NCBI GenBank assembly: GCA_017542475.1
Contig: JAFXXD010000023.1
Location: 1-43,607, forward strand
Reading direction: 5' to 3'
From: Ruminococcus sp.
GTDB lineage: Bacteria; Bacillota; Clostridia; Oscillospirales; Ruminococcaceae
Length of the DNA stretch: 43,607 nt
Positions 23,188 through 31,399 of the stretch are shown here, one piece after another. The notes under the pieces were generated by a model. The model ran no database searches and was not told where the DNA came from. It saw only the letters and a program-made list of their open reading frames with translations. Made by a program: the position numbers and the translations under genes. The first letter of the stretch is position 1, and every line of letters begins with the position of its first letter.

Positions 23188-25824
23188 ATGGGACTTACCG
23201 AAAAAGAGGCGGCGGCACGCCTGAAAAGCGAGGGCGGGAACGTCCTCGGCGAGAAGAAAAAGGTCGGCGCGGTGAGGATATTTGTCGGACAGTTCAAGGA
23301 CGTTATGGTGATGATACTCCTCGGCGCGACGGTCGTTTCCGTGCTGCTCGGCGAGGTCTCGGACGCCGTCACCATTATCCTCATCGTCCTGCTGAACGCC
23401 ATTCTCGGCTTCATACAGGAGTTCCGCACCGAGCACACCCTCGAAGCCCTGCGGAATATGACGGCTCCGACAGCGAAGTGCTACCGCGACGGCGAGCTCC
23501 GCGAGATTGAGGCGGCACGGCTCGTGACCGAGGACGTCATCGAGCTTGAGGCGGGCGACCGGGTCCCCGCTGACTGTGTGATACTGAGCGCGGCGGGCTT
23601 CTTCTGCGATGAGGCGATACTCACGGGCGAGTCCGAAGCCGTGGCTAAGCGTGCGGGTCTCGCGACCGATACCGACAACTCCGTCGGCAAACCCAACATC
23701 GTCTATTGCGGCACATCAGCCGTCCGCGGAACGTGTCGGGCGCGGGTCATCGCGACGGGCAGACGCACGCAGATGGGGCGTATATCCGACCTCCTCGCCG
23801 ACATCGACAAGGAGCTGACTCCGTTACAGAAGCGGCTCGCTGAGCTCGGCAGGGTCGTGGCGGTGATATGCCTCATCGTGTGCGCGGCGGTATTCGGAGC
23901 GGGCGTGCTCCGCGGCGAGGACGTCTTCGATATGCTGATGACGGGCATCACGATAGCGATAGCCGCTATCCCCGAGGGTCTGCCCGCTACCGTGACTATC
24001 GCGCTGGCACTCGCGGTGAGCCGTATGCTAAAGCAGAAAGCCCTCGTGAACAAGCTACACAGCGTGGAGACTCTCGGCTGCACGTCGGTTATCTGCTCCG
24101 ACAAGACGGGCACTATCACCGAGAACAAGATGACCGTCACCGAGCTCGCGACCGTCGGCAGCCGCTACTATTTCAGCGGAATGGGCTACCGCAAGAGCGG
24201 CGGGATCACGCGCGGCGAGGAGAATGTCGCCGTGAACCCCGTGGCTGAAAAGGCACTGAGTGAGGCTCTGCGGTGCGGAGTGCTGTGCTCGGACGCGGCT
24301 ATTTCGGGCGGCAAGCCGAGCTCCCGTCGGCGGGGAGCAGTCCTCGGAAAAGGTGAATGGGAGGTCACGGGCGACCCGACCGAGGTCGCGATACTTGTCG
24401 CGGCGGCTAAGGCGGGACTTATGAAGCCTGCGCTCAAAGCCGATTTTCCGCGGCTGAAGGAGCACCCCTTCGACAGCGAGACCCGCTTTATGGCGGTGCA
24501 GGTCGGCGGCGACCGCGCCTACTACAAGGGCGCAGAGGAGGTCATACTCCCCCGCTGCACACGGTATATGTCCGACAGCGGCGAGCTCCTGCCGCTCACC
24601 TACGCGGTGAAAAGCGAGATATCGCGCACGGTCATTGAGATGTCCGACCGCGCACTGAGGGTGCTCGCCCTCGCGTACTGCGACTGCAAAAGCTTTGACC
24701 CCGACCGCGGCGGGCTCGTATTCCTCGGCTTGACAGGTATGCTCGACCCTCCGCGCGAGGAGGCAAAAACCGCGATACGCAGGTGCGCGGCGGCTTCCGT
24801 GCGGACGGTGATGATAACGGGCGACCACAAGAATACGGCGGTGGCGGTCGCGAAGAAGGCGGGGCTGCTCAAGGGCGGCAAGGCTATCACGGGCGCGGAG
24901 CTCAACGAGCTGACAGACGAGGAACTCGACCGCAATATCGGCAAATATACGGTGTTCGCCCGCGTCGAGCCGATACATAAGCTCCGCATAGTACGCAGCT
25001 TCAAGCGCCGCGGCGAGATAGTCACGATGACGGGCGATGGCGTGAACGACGCTCCCGCGGTCAAGGAAGCCGATGTCGGCGTGGCTATGGGCGTCACGGG
25101 CACGGACGTCACCAAGCAGGCGGCGGACGTGATACTCCTCGACGACAACCTCGCCACCCTCGTGAACGCAGTCGAGCAGGGACGCTGCGTGTACGCGAAT
25201 ATCCGCAAATTCGTGCGGTATCTGCTCTCGTGCAACATCGGCGAGGTGCTGACGATGTTCGGCGGCATCGTTATGGGTATGCCGATAGTGCTGCTGCCCG
25301 CGCAGATACTGCTGGTCAACCTTGTCACGGACGGTCTGCCCGCGATAGCTCTCGGGCTCGAGCCGCCCGAAAAGGACATAATGAGCCGCCCGCCGCGGCG
25401 CTCGGACGAGGGCTTCTTCTCGGGCGGGCTGATGTGGAAGATTGTGTTCCGCGGCGTATTTATCGGGCTTTCCACGCTTGCGGCTTTCTCGCTCGTGCTG
25501 CGTATGGGCGGAAGTCTCGAAGCGGGGCGGACTGCCGCTCTCGTCACGCTGGTGATGTCGCAGCTGATACACGTTTTCGAGTGCAAGTCGGAGCGGCACT
25601 CCCTCTTCGGTATCAATCTGCTGAGCAATGTCAGGCTCATCCTTGCGGTGCTGGTGTCGGCGGGAGCTCTCGCGGCGGCTGTGCTCGTGCCGCAGCTCCG
25701 CGCCGTATTTGACACTGTAGCGCTGACCTCCGACCAGCTGCTGACGGCTCTCGGACTGAGTGCAGCCGTACCCGTGCTGAGCGGTATCATCAACGTGCTA
25801 TTCAAGCCGAGGGATAGGCAGTGA
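23188..25824 (+). CDS. P-type calcium-transporting ATPase (PMCA/PacL-like)
   Basis: An 878-residue membrane pump. It has an N-terminal cation-ATPase segment, actuator loop TGES, membrane motif AIPEGLPATVTIALALAV (a P-type IIA calcium-site helix), phosphorylated Asp305 in CSDKTGT, hinge TGDGVNDAP and several C-terminal helices. It probably exports Ca2+ using ATP; the exact ion is inferred from family. ATG 23188 is eight bases after AAAGGAG; a GTG three codons earlier is less likely. In a cellulosomal organism it sits between dockerin enzymes, whose folding needs extracellular calcium, but this link is speculative. Confidence 0.9.
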   Translation: MGLTEKEAAARLKSEGGNVLGEKKKVGAVRIFVGQFKDVMVMILLGATVVSVLLGEVSDAVTIILIVLLNAILGFIQEFRTEHTLEALRNMTAPTAKCYRDGELREIEAARLVTEDVIELEAGDRVPADCVILSAAGFFCDEAILTGESEAVAKRAGLATDTDNSVGKPNIVYCGTSAVRGTCRARVIATGRRTQMGRISDLLADIDKELTPLQKRLAELGRVVAVICLIVCAAVFGAGVLRGEDVFDMLMTGITIAIAAIPEGLPATVTIALALAVSRMLKQKALVNKLHSVETLGCTSVICSDKTGTITENKMTVTELATVGSRYYFSGMGYRKSGGITRGEENVAVNPVAEKALSEALRCGVLCSDAAISGGKPSSRRRGAVLGKGEWEVTGDPTEVAILVAAAKAGLMKPALKADFPRLKEHPFDSETRFMAVQVGGDRAYYKGAEEVILPRCTRYMSDSGELLPLTYAVKSEISRTVIEMSDRALRVLALAYCDCKSFDPDRGGLVFLGLTGMLDPPREEAKTAIRRCAAASVRTVMITGDHKNTAVAVAKKAGLLKGGKAITGAELNELTDEELDRNIGKYTVFARVEPIHKLRIVRSFKRRGEIVTMTGDGVNDAPAVKEADVGVAMGVTGTDVTKQAADVILLDDNLATLVNAVEQGRCVYANIRKFVRYLLSCNIGEVLTMFGGIVMGMPIVLLPAQILLVNLVTDGLPAIALGLEPPEKDIMSRPPRRSDEGFFSGGLMWKIVFRGVFIGLSTLAAFSLVLRMGGSLEAGRTAALVTLVMSQLIHVFECKSERHSLFGINLLSNVRLILAVLVSAGALAAAVLVPQLRAVFDTVALTSDQLLTALGLSAAVPVLSGIINVLFKPRDRQ

Positions 25825-25826
25825 AA

Positions 25827-25853
25827 CGGGACGCCGAAGGCGGTGTCCCCTAC
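25827..25853. repeat. GTAGGGG-type palindrome (reverse orientation)
   Basis: CGGGACGCCGAAGGCGGTGT then CCCCTAC: a variant core with imperfect pairing, two bases after the ATPase stop and before array copy 4. Confidence 0.8.
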
Positions 25854-25860
25854 ATTTCTT

Positions 25861-26140
25861 GCCGCGCGGAGACATCTTCCGGCGCTTATAAACTGCGGCG
25901 CGAAACCGAAAGTTTCGCTCAAGCCTTTTCAAAGGCTTGCAGGGTCGAGGGGCGGCGCCCCCGCGGGTCAAGGGCAGAGCCCTTGGGTACGAAGTGCGCT
26001 CTGAGAGGGGATGAATTTGAAAACAGTCCAGTGGACTGTTTTCAAAGAGGGGAGGCTCTGCAAGTGAGAGCCTCCCCTTCTTCCGCTCCGTAGTTGCTTG
26101 CCTGCGGAGTTACCTCCGCACGTAATTACAATGCCGTTTG
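25861..26140 (+). repeat. Composite hairpin array, copy 4 (full-length form)
   Basis: Same module order as copy 3. Entry segment GCCGCGCGGAGA and GCGCGAAAC; hairpins GCGAAAC/GTTTCGC (25900-25918), CAAGCCTTT/AAAGGCTTG (25920-25939), GGGG/CCCC (about 25949-25961) and AAGGG/CCCTT (within 25968-25986); a perfect 14-base palindrome TTTGAAAACAGTCC/GGACTGTTTTCAAA (26016-26046); a long hairpin AGGGGAGGCTCT/AGAGCCTCCCCT (26048-26078) with loop gcaagtg; a GCGGAGTTACCTCCGC palindrome; and the tail ACAATGCCGTTTG. Confidence 0.85.
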
Positions 26141-26159
26141 TTTGCGGGCAGTTTTTGTA

Positions 26160-26183
26160 CGGGCGCACGGAATGCGCCCCTAC
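26160..26183. repeat. GTAGGGG-type palindrome (reverse orientation)
   Basis: CGGGCGCACGGAATGCGC then CCCTAC; the same unit occurs at 41382-41405 and, inverted with one core change, at 10210. It closes array copy 4. Confidence 0.85.
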
Positions 26184-26195
26184 AGGCAAAGACAC

Positions 26196-26230
26196 AAAAA
26201 AGGACTGGCAGGATAACCTGTCAGTCCCTT
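26196..26230 (-). terminator. Terminator of the zinc-ribbon gene
   Basis: On the minus strand AAGGGACTGACAGG pairs with CCTGCCAGTCCTT, followed by seven T, five bases after the stop codon region. Confidence 0.9.
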
Positions 26231-26234
26231 GTTT

Positions 26235-26606
26235 TTATTGATTTGCAGCGGCTCCGAGTCCGATTCCGAGGAGAAGCATTCCTCCGACGATGAGCAGCGA
26301 GATGATAAGTCCGATGAGCATAAGGAGCAGATTAGCCTTTGCGAAGTTCTTCGCTGACGGGTCTGTCGCGGCAAGAGCCATTATGATAACTCCGAGAACA
26401 GGGAGACACGCGCAGAGGAACATCCAGCCTACCCAGCCCAGAACGCTTGTAGAAGCCACGGGAGGAGCTACGGATACGTTAGTGTATACGGGCGGAGCTA
26501 CGCGCTGTGCGACCTGTACGGGTGCGGGACCGACCTGTGCCTGCGCTCCGCAGGTAGGGCAGAATTTGCCCGTGAATTCTGTTTTGCAGTTGTAACAAAC
26601 AGCCAT
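26235..26606 (-). CDS. Zinc-ribbon membrane protein
   Basis: A 123-residue protein. The N-terminus has two CxxC pairs (CYNC at 4-7 and CPTC at about 17-20) that form a zinc ribbon, then a Pro/Val/Ala-rich linker, then two membrane helices (about 54-76 and 90-115). This is a common layout in Firmicutes, and the function is unknown. ATG 26606 has AGGAGG eight bases before it; the longer frame begins 18 codons upstream without support. It has its own promoter and terminator. Confidence 0.75.
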   Translation of the reverse strand: MAVCYNCKTEFTGKFCPTCGAQAQVGPAPVQVAQRVAPPVYTNVSVAPPVASTSVLGWVGWMFLCACLPVLGVIIMALAATDPSAKNFAKANLLLMLIGLIISLLIVGGMLLLGIGLGAAANQ

Positions 26607-26658
26607 AATATAAACCTCCTGATAGAAAGCAACGTCGAACATTGCCGAATGTAATAAC

Positions 26659-26687
26659 ATTATATCATATTAGTTTGTAAATTTCAA
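26659..26687 (-). promoter_or_regulatory. Promoter of the zinc-ribbon gene
   Basis: TTGAAA (26687-26682) and TATAAT (26664-26659), 17 bases apart on the minus strand. Confidence 0.75.
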
Positions 26688-26778
26688 TATAAAAGCAAAA
26701 TTTTCTCCGCGCCCGCTGTTTTCCGCGATATCAGGGACGAGAGTGCAAGAAATTACACCTTTTTGGCATAAAATGCAA

Positions 26779-26807
26779 TTGTTTCCGCCGCTTTTTTATG
26801 GTATAAT
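26779..26807 (+). promoter_or_regulatory. Arabinanase promoter
   Basis: TTGTTT (26779-26784) and TATAAT (26802-26807), 17-base spacer, 60 bases before the start codon. Confidence 0.75.
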
Positions 26808-26819
26808 GTCTCAAAAGGA

Positions 26820-26853
26820 CTGTTCGGGACGCTATGGGGAAATACCCGAACAG
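26820..26853 (+). promoter_or_regulatory. Leader hairpin touching the arabinanase ribosome site
   Basis: CTGTTCGGG (26820-26828) pairs perfectly with CCCGAACAG (26845-26853) across a 16-base loop. The ribosome site AAAGGAG begins at the next base (26854). The hairpin lies at the very start of the mRNA, so it may stabilise the message or influence translation. Confidence 0.6.
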
Positions 26854-26866
26854 AAAGGAGAAGGAA

Positions 26867-29671
26867 ATGAAACTGAAAAAGCTTCTGTCCCTCGCGGTCG
26901 CGGGCTGTCTCGTTTGCGGGACCTCGGCTCTCGGCGGAGCTCCGACCCGCATCGCGGACGCGGCAGGCACAAGGGTATCTGTACACGACCCGTCCATAGT
27001 CAAGGACGGCAGCACCTACTACGTTTTCGGCTCGCACATAGAGGCGGCTAAGTCCACCGACCTGCAGAACTGGAAATCCTTCGCGAACGGCTATGCTCGG
27101 ACGAACAACGTCGAATTCGGCAACCTCTCGCAGAATCTCGCCAAAGCCTTCGCGTGGGCGGGCGAGGACCTCGAGGACTGCAAGGGCGGCTTCGCGGTGT
27201 GGGCTCCCGATGTCGTATGGGACGCCGACTACGTCAACGCCGACGGCTCGCAGGGCGCGTATCTGATGTATTTCTGCACGTCCTCAACGTATATGCGCTC
27301 GGTCATCGCCTATGCGGCGGCTAAGAATATCGAGGGTCCGTACACCTTCGTCGATACGCTCATATACTCGGGCTTTACCAACAACGACAGCTACGCCACC
27401 AGCGACACCAAGCGCGTCAACCGCAAGTACACCTCCACCAACGTGGACGAGCTCATCGCGGCGGGACAGGTCACCTTCAACAACAGCTGGTTCAACAAGG
27501 ACAACTTCAACAACCAGCTCTTCCCGAACGCCATCGACCCGACTATCTACTACGATACCGACGGGAAGATGTATATGTGCTACGGCTCGTGGTCTGGCGG
27601 CATATTCACTCTTGAGGTAGACCCGAAGACGGGTCAGCTCATACACCCGAAGACGGGTACGACCTCCGACGGACGTATGGTGGACAGCTACTTCGGCACG
27701 AAGATTTCGGGCGGCTACGGCAAGTCGGGCGAGGGTCCGTTCATCGAGTACAACGCCGACACGGGCTTCTATTACCTGTGGGTGACCTACGGCGGTCTGA
27801 CCTCCACGGGCGGCTATAATATGCGTGTTTTCCGCTCGAAGAGCCCGCTCGGTCCGTTCACCGACCCCGCAGGCAACAACGCGGTGCTCCCGACGAACCC
27901 CAACCTCGACAGCGTGGGTCTGAAGGTCATGGGCAACTATAAGTTCAGCTCGCTCAGCAAGGCTTATATGGCGTGCGGACACAACTCCGTCCTCCGCGAC
28001 GATGACGGCAGGTGGTACCTCATATACCACACCCGTTTCGACGACGGTGCGGAGTTCCACGAGGTGCGCGTACATTCGATGTACTTCAACGAGGACGGCT
28101 GGCCTGTGGTAGCTCCCTTCGAATACAGCGGCGACGAGATATGGGAGGGCGGCTATGACGCCTCGGATATCGTCGGCGAATATGAATTCATCGACCACGG
28201 CACATCTACCGACGGCAAGATAATCAACTATCAGACGATATCCCTCAACGCCGACAACACCATCAGCGGAGCCGTAACGGGCTCGTGGGAACAGGACGCG
28301 GATTCCTCTGCGGCTACCCTTATCATCGGCGGAAAGAGCTACAAGGGCTATTTCCTCGCGGCTAAGAACGAAGCAGGCAAAACGGTGATGTCATTCACGG
28401 CTGTCGGAAGCAGCAACCACACTGTCTGGGGCGCTAAAAACGCCGAATTTGCGGGAGCTCCCCGCTCGGGCATTGCCGACTACACCGATACAAAGGCTGA
28501 AATGGTCATCAACAAGGACAGCCTCGGCAAAGCGAGTACAAATCCACATCTGAGTGGTACGGCTCTCATCAGCGGTATCCCCTACTACATCACCAACGTC
28601 AACAGCGGGCTTGCGATAGACCTGCCCAACGGTGCTCTCGACGAGGGCACGAATATCCAGCAGTGGGACTTCAACAAGCTGTGGGCTCAGCAGTGGAGGA
28701 TAGTCTCCGTTGACAGCGAATGGTGCAGGATAGTTTCAATGGGCGACGAATCGAAGTGCATTGCGGTCGCCTCCGACACCGCCGCAGACGGCACGAACGT
28801 CGAATTACAGACCTACACGGGTGCGGACAACCAGCTCTTCAAAATCGTGAAGAGCGGCAGCTCATACGGCATTGTCTCCAAGTGCTCGGGCGGCGCGGGA
28901 GCTCTCGACGTATTCGAGTGGTCGAAGGAGAACGGCGGAAACGTCAACCAGTACGCCTACCATGAATACGCCTGTCAGCTGTGGAACATCACTCCCGTTC
29001 GTCCTCAGCTCACGGCGGGACAGAGCTACTACATCAGGGACGCATTCAGCGGCAATTATGTCACTCTCGGTCAGAACAACGCTCTTGTCGCAAAGGCGGG
29101 AGTGACCAAGCCGACAAGGTGGATACTCTATCAGAACGGCGACGATACCAACTCCTTCGGCGACGCAGACTTCCACTGGAACACATTCCTTCCCGTGCTC
29201 GTTGCCGTGGAGAAAAACAGTGCCGATGACGGAGCTCCGATCGGGTTGATGAGTGTCAACAGCAGCAGCTACGCGGCTCTGAAATCCATAGCCAACAAGG
29301 ACGGCACGTACACGATACTCACATCCTCGTCAGACTACGAGTCGTGCTATTACTGCGAATTTACGACCGATACACAGGCTGACATCGTACAGAAGAAGTA
29401 CGACCCGAAGGACGCGGATCACACAAGGTTCATTCTTGAACCCGTTTCCGCTTCCTCTGTCAGGGAGATGGGCGACATCAACGCAGACGGAAGTGTTAAT
29501 GTGGCAGACCTCGTACTGCTCCAGAAGTATCTGCTCGGTGCGGAAAAGGAGCTTCCTGACTGGCAGGCAGGCGACCTCGTCAAGGACGGCTCGCTCGATA
29601 TGTTCGACCTCGTACAGCTCCGCCGACTGCTTTTAGGACTTGATAACGAAAACCCTGTAACATCGGACTGA
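26867..29671 (+). CDS. Dockerin-bearing GH43 endo-arabinanase with ricin-type lectin module
   Basis: A 934-residue secreted enzyme with signal peptide (about 1-31). The GH43 five-blade propeller (about 35-420) has general base Asp41 in SVHDPSIV. A C-terminal companion domain containing HEVRVHSMYF with GWPVVAPFEY is typical of the larger Abn2-type alpha-1,5-arabinanases. A CBM13/ricin beta-trefoil (about 565-705, with repeated QQW and QLW motifs), a domain I cannot assign (about 710-860) and a dockerin (about 866-930, DINADGSVNVADL) follow. ATG 26867 is six bases after AAAGGAG. It should cut pectin arabinan side chains, complementing the nearby pectate lyase. Confidence 0.87.
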   Translation: MKLKKLLSLAVAGCLVCGTSALGGAPTRIADAAGTRVSVHDPSIVKDGSTYYVFGSHIEAAKSTDLQNWKSFANGYARTNNVEFGNLSQNLAKAFAWAGEDLEDCKGGFAVWAPDVVWDADYVNADGSQGAYLMYFCTSSTYMRSVIAYAAAKNIEGPYTFVDTLIYSGFTNNDSYATSDTKRVNRKYTSTNVDELIAAGQVTFNNSWFNKDNFNNQLFPNAIDPTIYYDTDGKMYMCYGSWSGGIFTLEVDPKTGQLIHPKTGTTSDGRMVDSYFGTKISGGYGKSGEGPFIEYNADTGFYYLWVTYGGLTSTGGYNMRVFRSKSPLGPFTDPAGNNAVLPTNPNLDSVGLKVMGNYKFSSLSKAYMACGHNSVLRDDDGRWYLIYHTRFDDGAEFHEVRVHSMYFNEDGWPVVAPFEYSGDEIWEGGYDASDIVGEYEFIDHGTSTDGKIINYQTISLNADNTISGAVTGSWEQDADSSAATLIIGGKSYKGYFLAAKNEAGKTVMSFTAVGSSNHTVWGAKNAEFAGAPRSGIADYTDTKAEMVINKDSLGKASTNPHLSGTALISGIPYYITNVNSGLAIDLPNGALDEGTNIQQWDFNKLWAQQWRIVSVDSEWCRIVSMGDESKCIAVASDTAADGTNVELQTYTGADNQLFKIVKSGSSYGIVSKCSGGAGALDVFEWSKENGGNVNQYAYHEYACQLWNITPVRPQLTAGQSYYIRDAFSGNYVTLGQNNALVAKAGVTKPTRWILYQNGDDTNSFGDADFHWNTFLPVLVAVEKNSADDGAPIGLMSVNSSSYAALKSIANKDGTYTILTSSSDYESCYYCEFTTDTQADIVQKKYDPKDADHTRFILEPVSASSVREMGDINADGSVNVADLVLLQKYLLGAEKELPDWQAGDLVKDGSLDMFDLVQLRRLLLGLDNENPVTSD

Positions 29672-29680
29672 TAACACAGA

Positions 29681-29710
29681 AAAGGCGTACCAATCGGTAC
29701 GCCTTTATTA
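29681..29710 (+). terminator. Arabinanase terminator
   Basis: AAAGGCGTACC pairs perfectly with GGTACGCCTTT across aatc, followed by ATTA, ten bases after the stop. Confidence 0.9.
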
Positions 29711-29712
29711 AT

Positions 29713-29858
29713 GCCGCGCGGAAATCACTTCCGCCTCAGAACAATTTGTGCGCGAAATACGGGGTTCGGGGAACAGTGTTCCCCGACAGGGTCTGGGGCG
29801 GAGCCCCAGCGGATTGTCAAGGCAGAGCCTTGACCAGAGTCCGGAGACAGCGTCTCAG
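29713..29858 (+). repeat. Composite hairpin array, copy 5
   Basis: Entry segment GCCGCGCGGAAA, then GCGCGAAATACGGGG, then hairpins TCGGGGAAC/GTTCCCCGA (29766-29786), CTGGGGC/GCCCCAG (29793-29809), GTCAAGGC/GCCTTGAC (29816-29834) and GGAGAC/GTCTC (to 29858). The last hairpin ends one base before the stop codon of the convergent aldolase-like gene. The distal palindrome and tail of copies 3 and 4 are absent. Confidence 0.85.
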
Positions 29859-29859
29859 A

Positions 29860-30834
29860 TTATTCCTGAGCAAGTATCTCCTTGTAGAATTCGGAGTAGT
29901 CCGTCCTGCCCTGCTTTGTGAACTCGATCGCTGTTCTCGGGTGCTGGTTGAGCAGACCTGTCATCAGGTACTGGAAATCAAAGCCCCACACAGCTCCCTG
30001 CTCGCGGATAGCGGGCATATGCTTCTCGATGAACTGGATAACGGGGTATACGTTGTACTTCGGGTTCTTGAGGAAGCCCAGCAGGAGCTCCATTGCGCAG
30101 TTGCCCGCGCCTCTGCCCATGCCTGCGTATGTCGCGTCGAGCCAGTCAACGCCGTCGCCTACAGCCTCGATAGTGTTCGCGAATGCGAGCTGCTGGTTGT
30201 TGTGGGCGTGCATACCGAGCTTCTTGCCGTACTTCTCTGCGACCTCGCCGTACAGGTTGGCGATACGCGCTATCTGCTCGGGGTAGAGCGCACCGAAGCT
30301 GTCCACGATGTAGAACACGTCAACGGGCGACTTGCCGAGGAGCTCCAGTGCGACCTTGACGTCGGTCTCCTGAGCGTTCGAGATAGCCATAATGTTGCAG
30401 CTTACCTCGTAGCCCTTGCTCTTTGCGTCCTCGATCATATCAACAGCCGTGGGGATCTGGTGGAGGTAGGTAGCCACGCGGATGAGGTCAACGGGGCTCT
30501 CGCTGCGGTCGTGTATATCGTTCTTGTAGTTGCAGCGTCCGACGTCAGCCATTACCGCGATCTTGAGGTCAGTGTTGTTCTCGCCGACGATCGACCTGAT
30601 GTAGTCGTCGTCGCAGAACTTGCACGGACCGAACTTGCTCTCGTCAAACATTTCTCTGTCGCCCTTGTAGCCGAACTCCATATAATCAACGCCTGCGCGG
30701 AGGTTGGCGTTATACAGTGCCTTCACGAAATCGTCGCTGAAGCGGAACTCGTTCACGAGACCGCCGTCGCGGAGAGTAGCATCAATGACCTTGATATCGG
30801 GTCTGTAATCCATAAGCTTGGAAATTTCTTTCAT
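29860..30834 (-). CDS. Aldolase catalytic-domain protein (DRE-TIM / HMGL-like)
   Basis: A 324-residue cytoplasmic TIM-barrel protein of the DRE-TIM metallolyase superfamily. It has the metal-binding start TLRDGGLVNEF and the later metal ligands HAHNN. HMG-CoA lyase, isopropylmalate synthase and 4-hydroxy-2-oxovalerate aldolase belong here, but the chain lacks the extra domains of the synthases, so an aldolase acting on a 4-hydroxy-2-oxo acid is the closest guess. The neighbours do not clarify the substrate. It is monocistronic, with a strong promoter upstream and array copy 5 at its 3' end. Confidence 0.75.
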   Translation of the reverse strand: MKEISKLMDYRPDIKVIDATLRDGGLVNEFRFSDDFVKALYNANLRAGVDYMEFGYKGDREMFDESKFGPCKFCDDDYIRSIVGENNTDLKIAVMADVGRCNYKNDIHDRSESPVDLIRVATYLHQIPTAVDMIEDAKSKGYEVSCNIMAISNAQETDVKVALELLGKSPVDVFYIVDSFGALYPEQIARIANLYGEVAEKYGKKLGMHAHNNQQLAFANTIEAVGDGVDWLDATYAGMGRGAGNCAMELLLGFLKNPKYNVYPVIQFIEKHMPAIREQGAVWGFDFQYLMTGLLNQHPRTAIEFTKQGRTDYSEFYKEILAQE

Positions 30835-30909
30835 ATCTTCAAGTCCTTTCGCACTTTATACTTTTACGCTTTTAAGCTTTTATGCATTAAACTGTTGCTT
30901 GCTTTTTAT

Positions 30910-30938
30910 AGTATAGCACACTCGTCTCCGTTTGTCAA
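30910..30938 (-). promoter_or_regulatory. Promoter of the aldolase-like gene
   Basis: TTGACA (30938-30933) and TATACT (30915-30910) with 17 bases between on the minus strand; a 70-base leader follows. Confidence 0.85.
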
Positions 30939-30992
30939 ACATTTCGGAGATATTTTTTTATTTTTACCAATTCCTCACCAGCGTGCAGACAG

Positions 30993-31107
30993 CAAAATGC
31001 GGCGCCACAGTGTGAAGCCGCATAATGAGGGATGATTAAGAAGATTTCATATTCAAGCCCGCTGCCGAACCCACGGGACTTCCGAGACATAAGCCTCACT
31101 TTGTTCT
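30993..31107 (-). ncRNA. Candidate small RNA of about 115 bases
   Basis: A minus-strand promoter, TTGTAA (31142-31137), 17 bases, TATTAT (31119-31114), is followed by a non-coding stretch that ends in a terminator: ATGCGGC (31023-31017) with GCCGCAT (31003-30997) and TTTT. Between them TGAGG can pair with CCTCA to close the RNA, and an inner stem pairs AAGTCCCG with CGGGCTT. No small protein with a ribosome site is seen. It does not match a riboswitch or housekeeping RNA that I can recall, and is too short for 6S RNA. Confidence 0.55.
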
Positions 31108-31233
31108 GTTAATATAATATCACTTTCCTGTAATTTTTACAACTCATAAAATGTAGAATTGGTGGATATTTTGAAAGGATTTTCAAAATTTGTCTTTACA
31201 CGACTTTTCCGCCTTGCTACGTGCTTATCTGCC

Positions 31234-31270
31234 AAAAGAAAAACAGCCGTGTACCCAAAAAACACGGCTG
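31234..31270 (-). terminator. Xylanase gene terminator
   Basis: CAGCCGTGT pairs with ACACGGCTG (31270-31244), followed on the minus strand by TTTTTCTTTT. It lies about 130 bases after the stop, behind another strong hairpin. Confidence 0.8.
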
Positions 31271-31322
31271 AATTCTGATTTGTCCCTACCCTTACATTAT
31301 AAAGTTCGGAATCATTATAAAC

Positions 31323-31355
31323 CTGCTGCCGCTGAAGTGCAGTCAGCGGCAGCAG
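31323..31355. other. Perfect 13-base stem-loop in the xylanase 3' region
   Basis: CTGCTGCCGCTGA (31323-31335) pairs perfectly with TCAGCGGCAGCAG (31343-31355) over a seven-base loop. There is no T-run on either side, so it may stabilise the mRNA 3' end rather than terminate. The remaining bases between here and the small RNA hold nothing else that I can identify. Confidence 0.7.
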
Positions 31356-31399
31356 TTATAACCTGAAGGTTTCGGAGCTGCGCCCCTTTTTGCTTGTGA

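Noticed and set aside
24055-25922. Minus-strand frames of 514 and 440 codons opposite the P-type ATPase
   Set aside because: They are shadows of a conserved pump gene with clear motifs in the other strand.
30993-31107. 6S RNA or a known riboswitch
   Set aside because: The predicted RNA is about 115 bases, shorter than 6S, and no riboswitch core that I know can be matched; it is left as unassigned.
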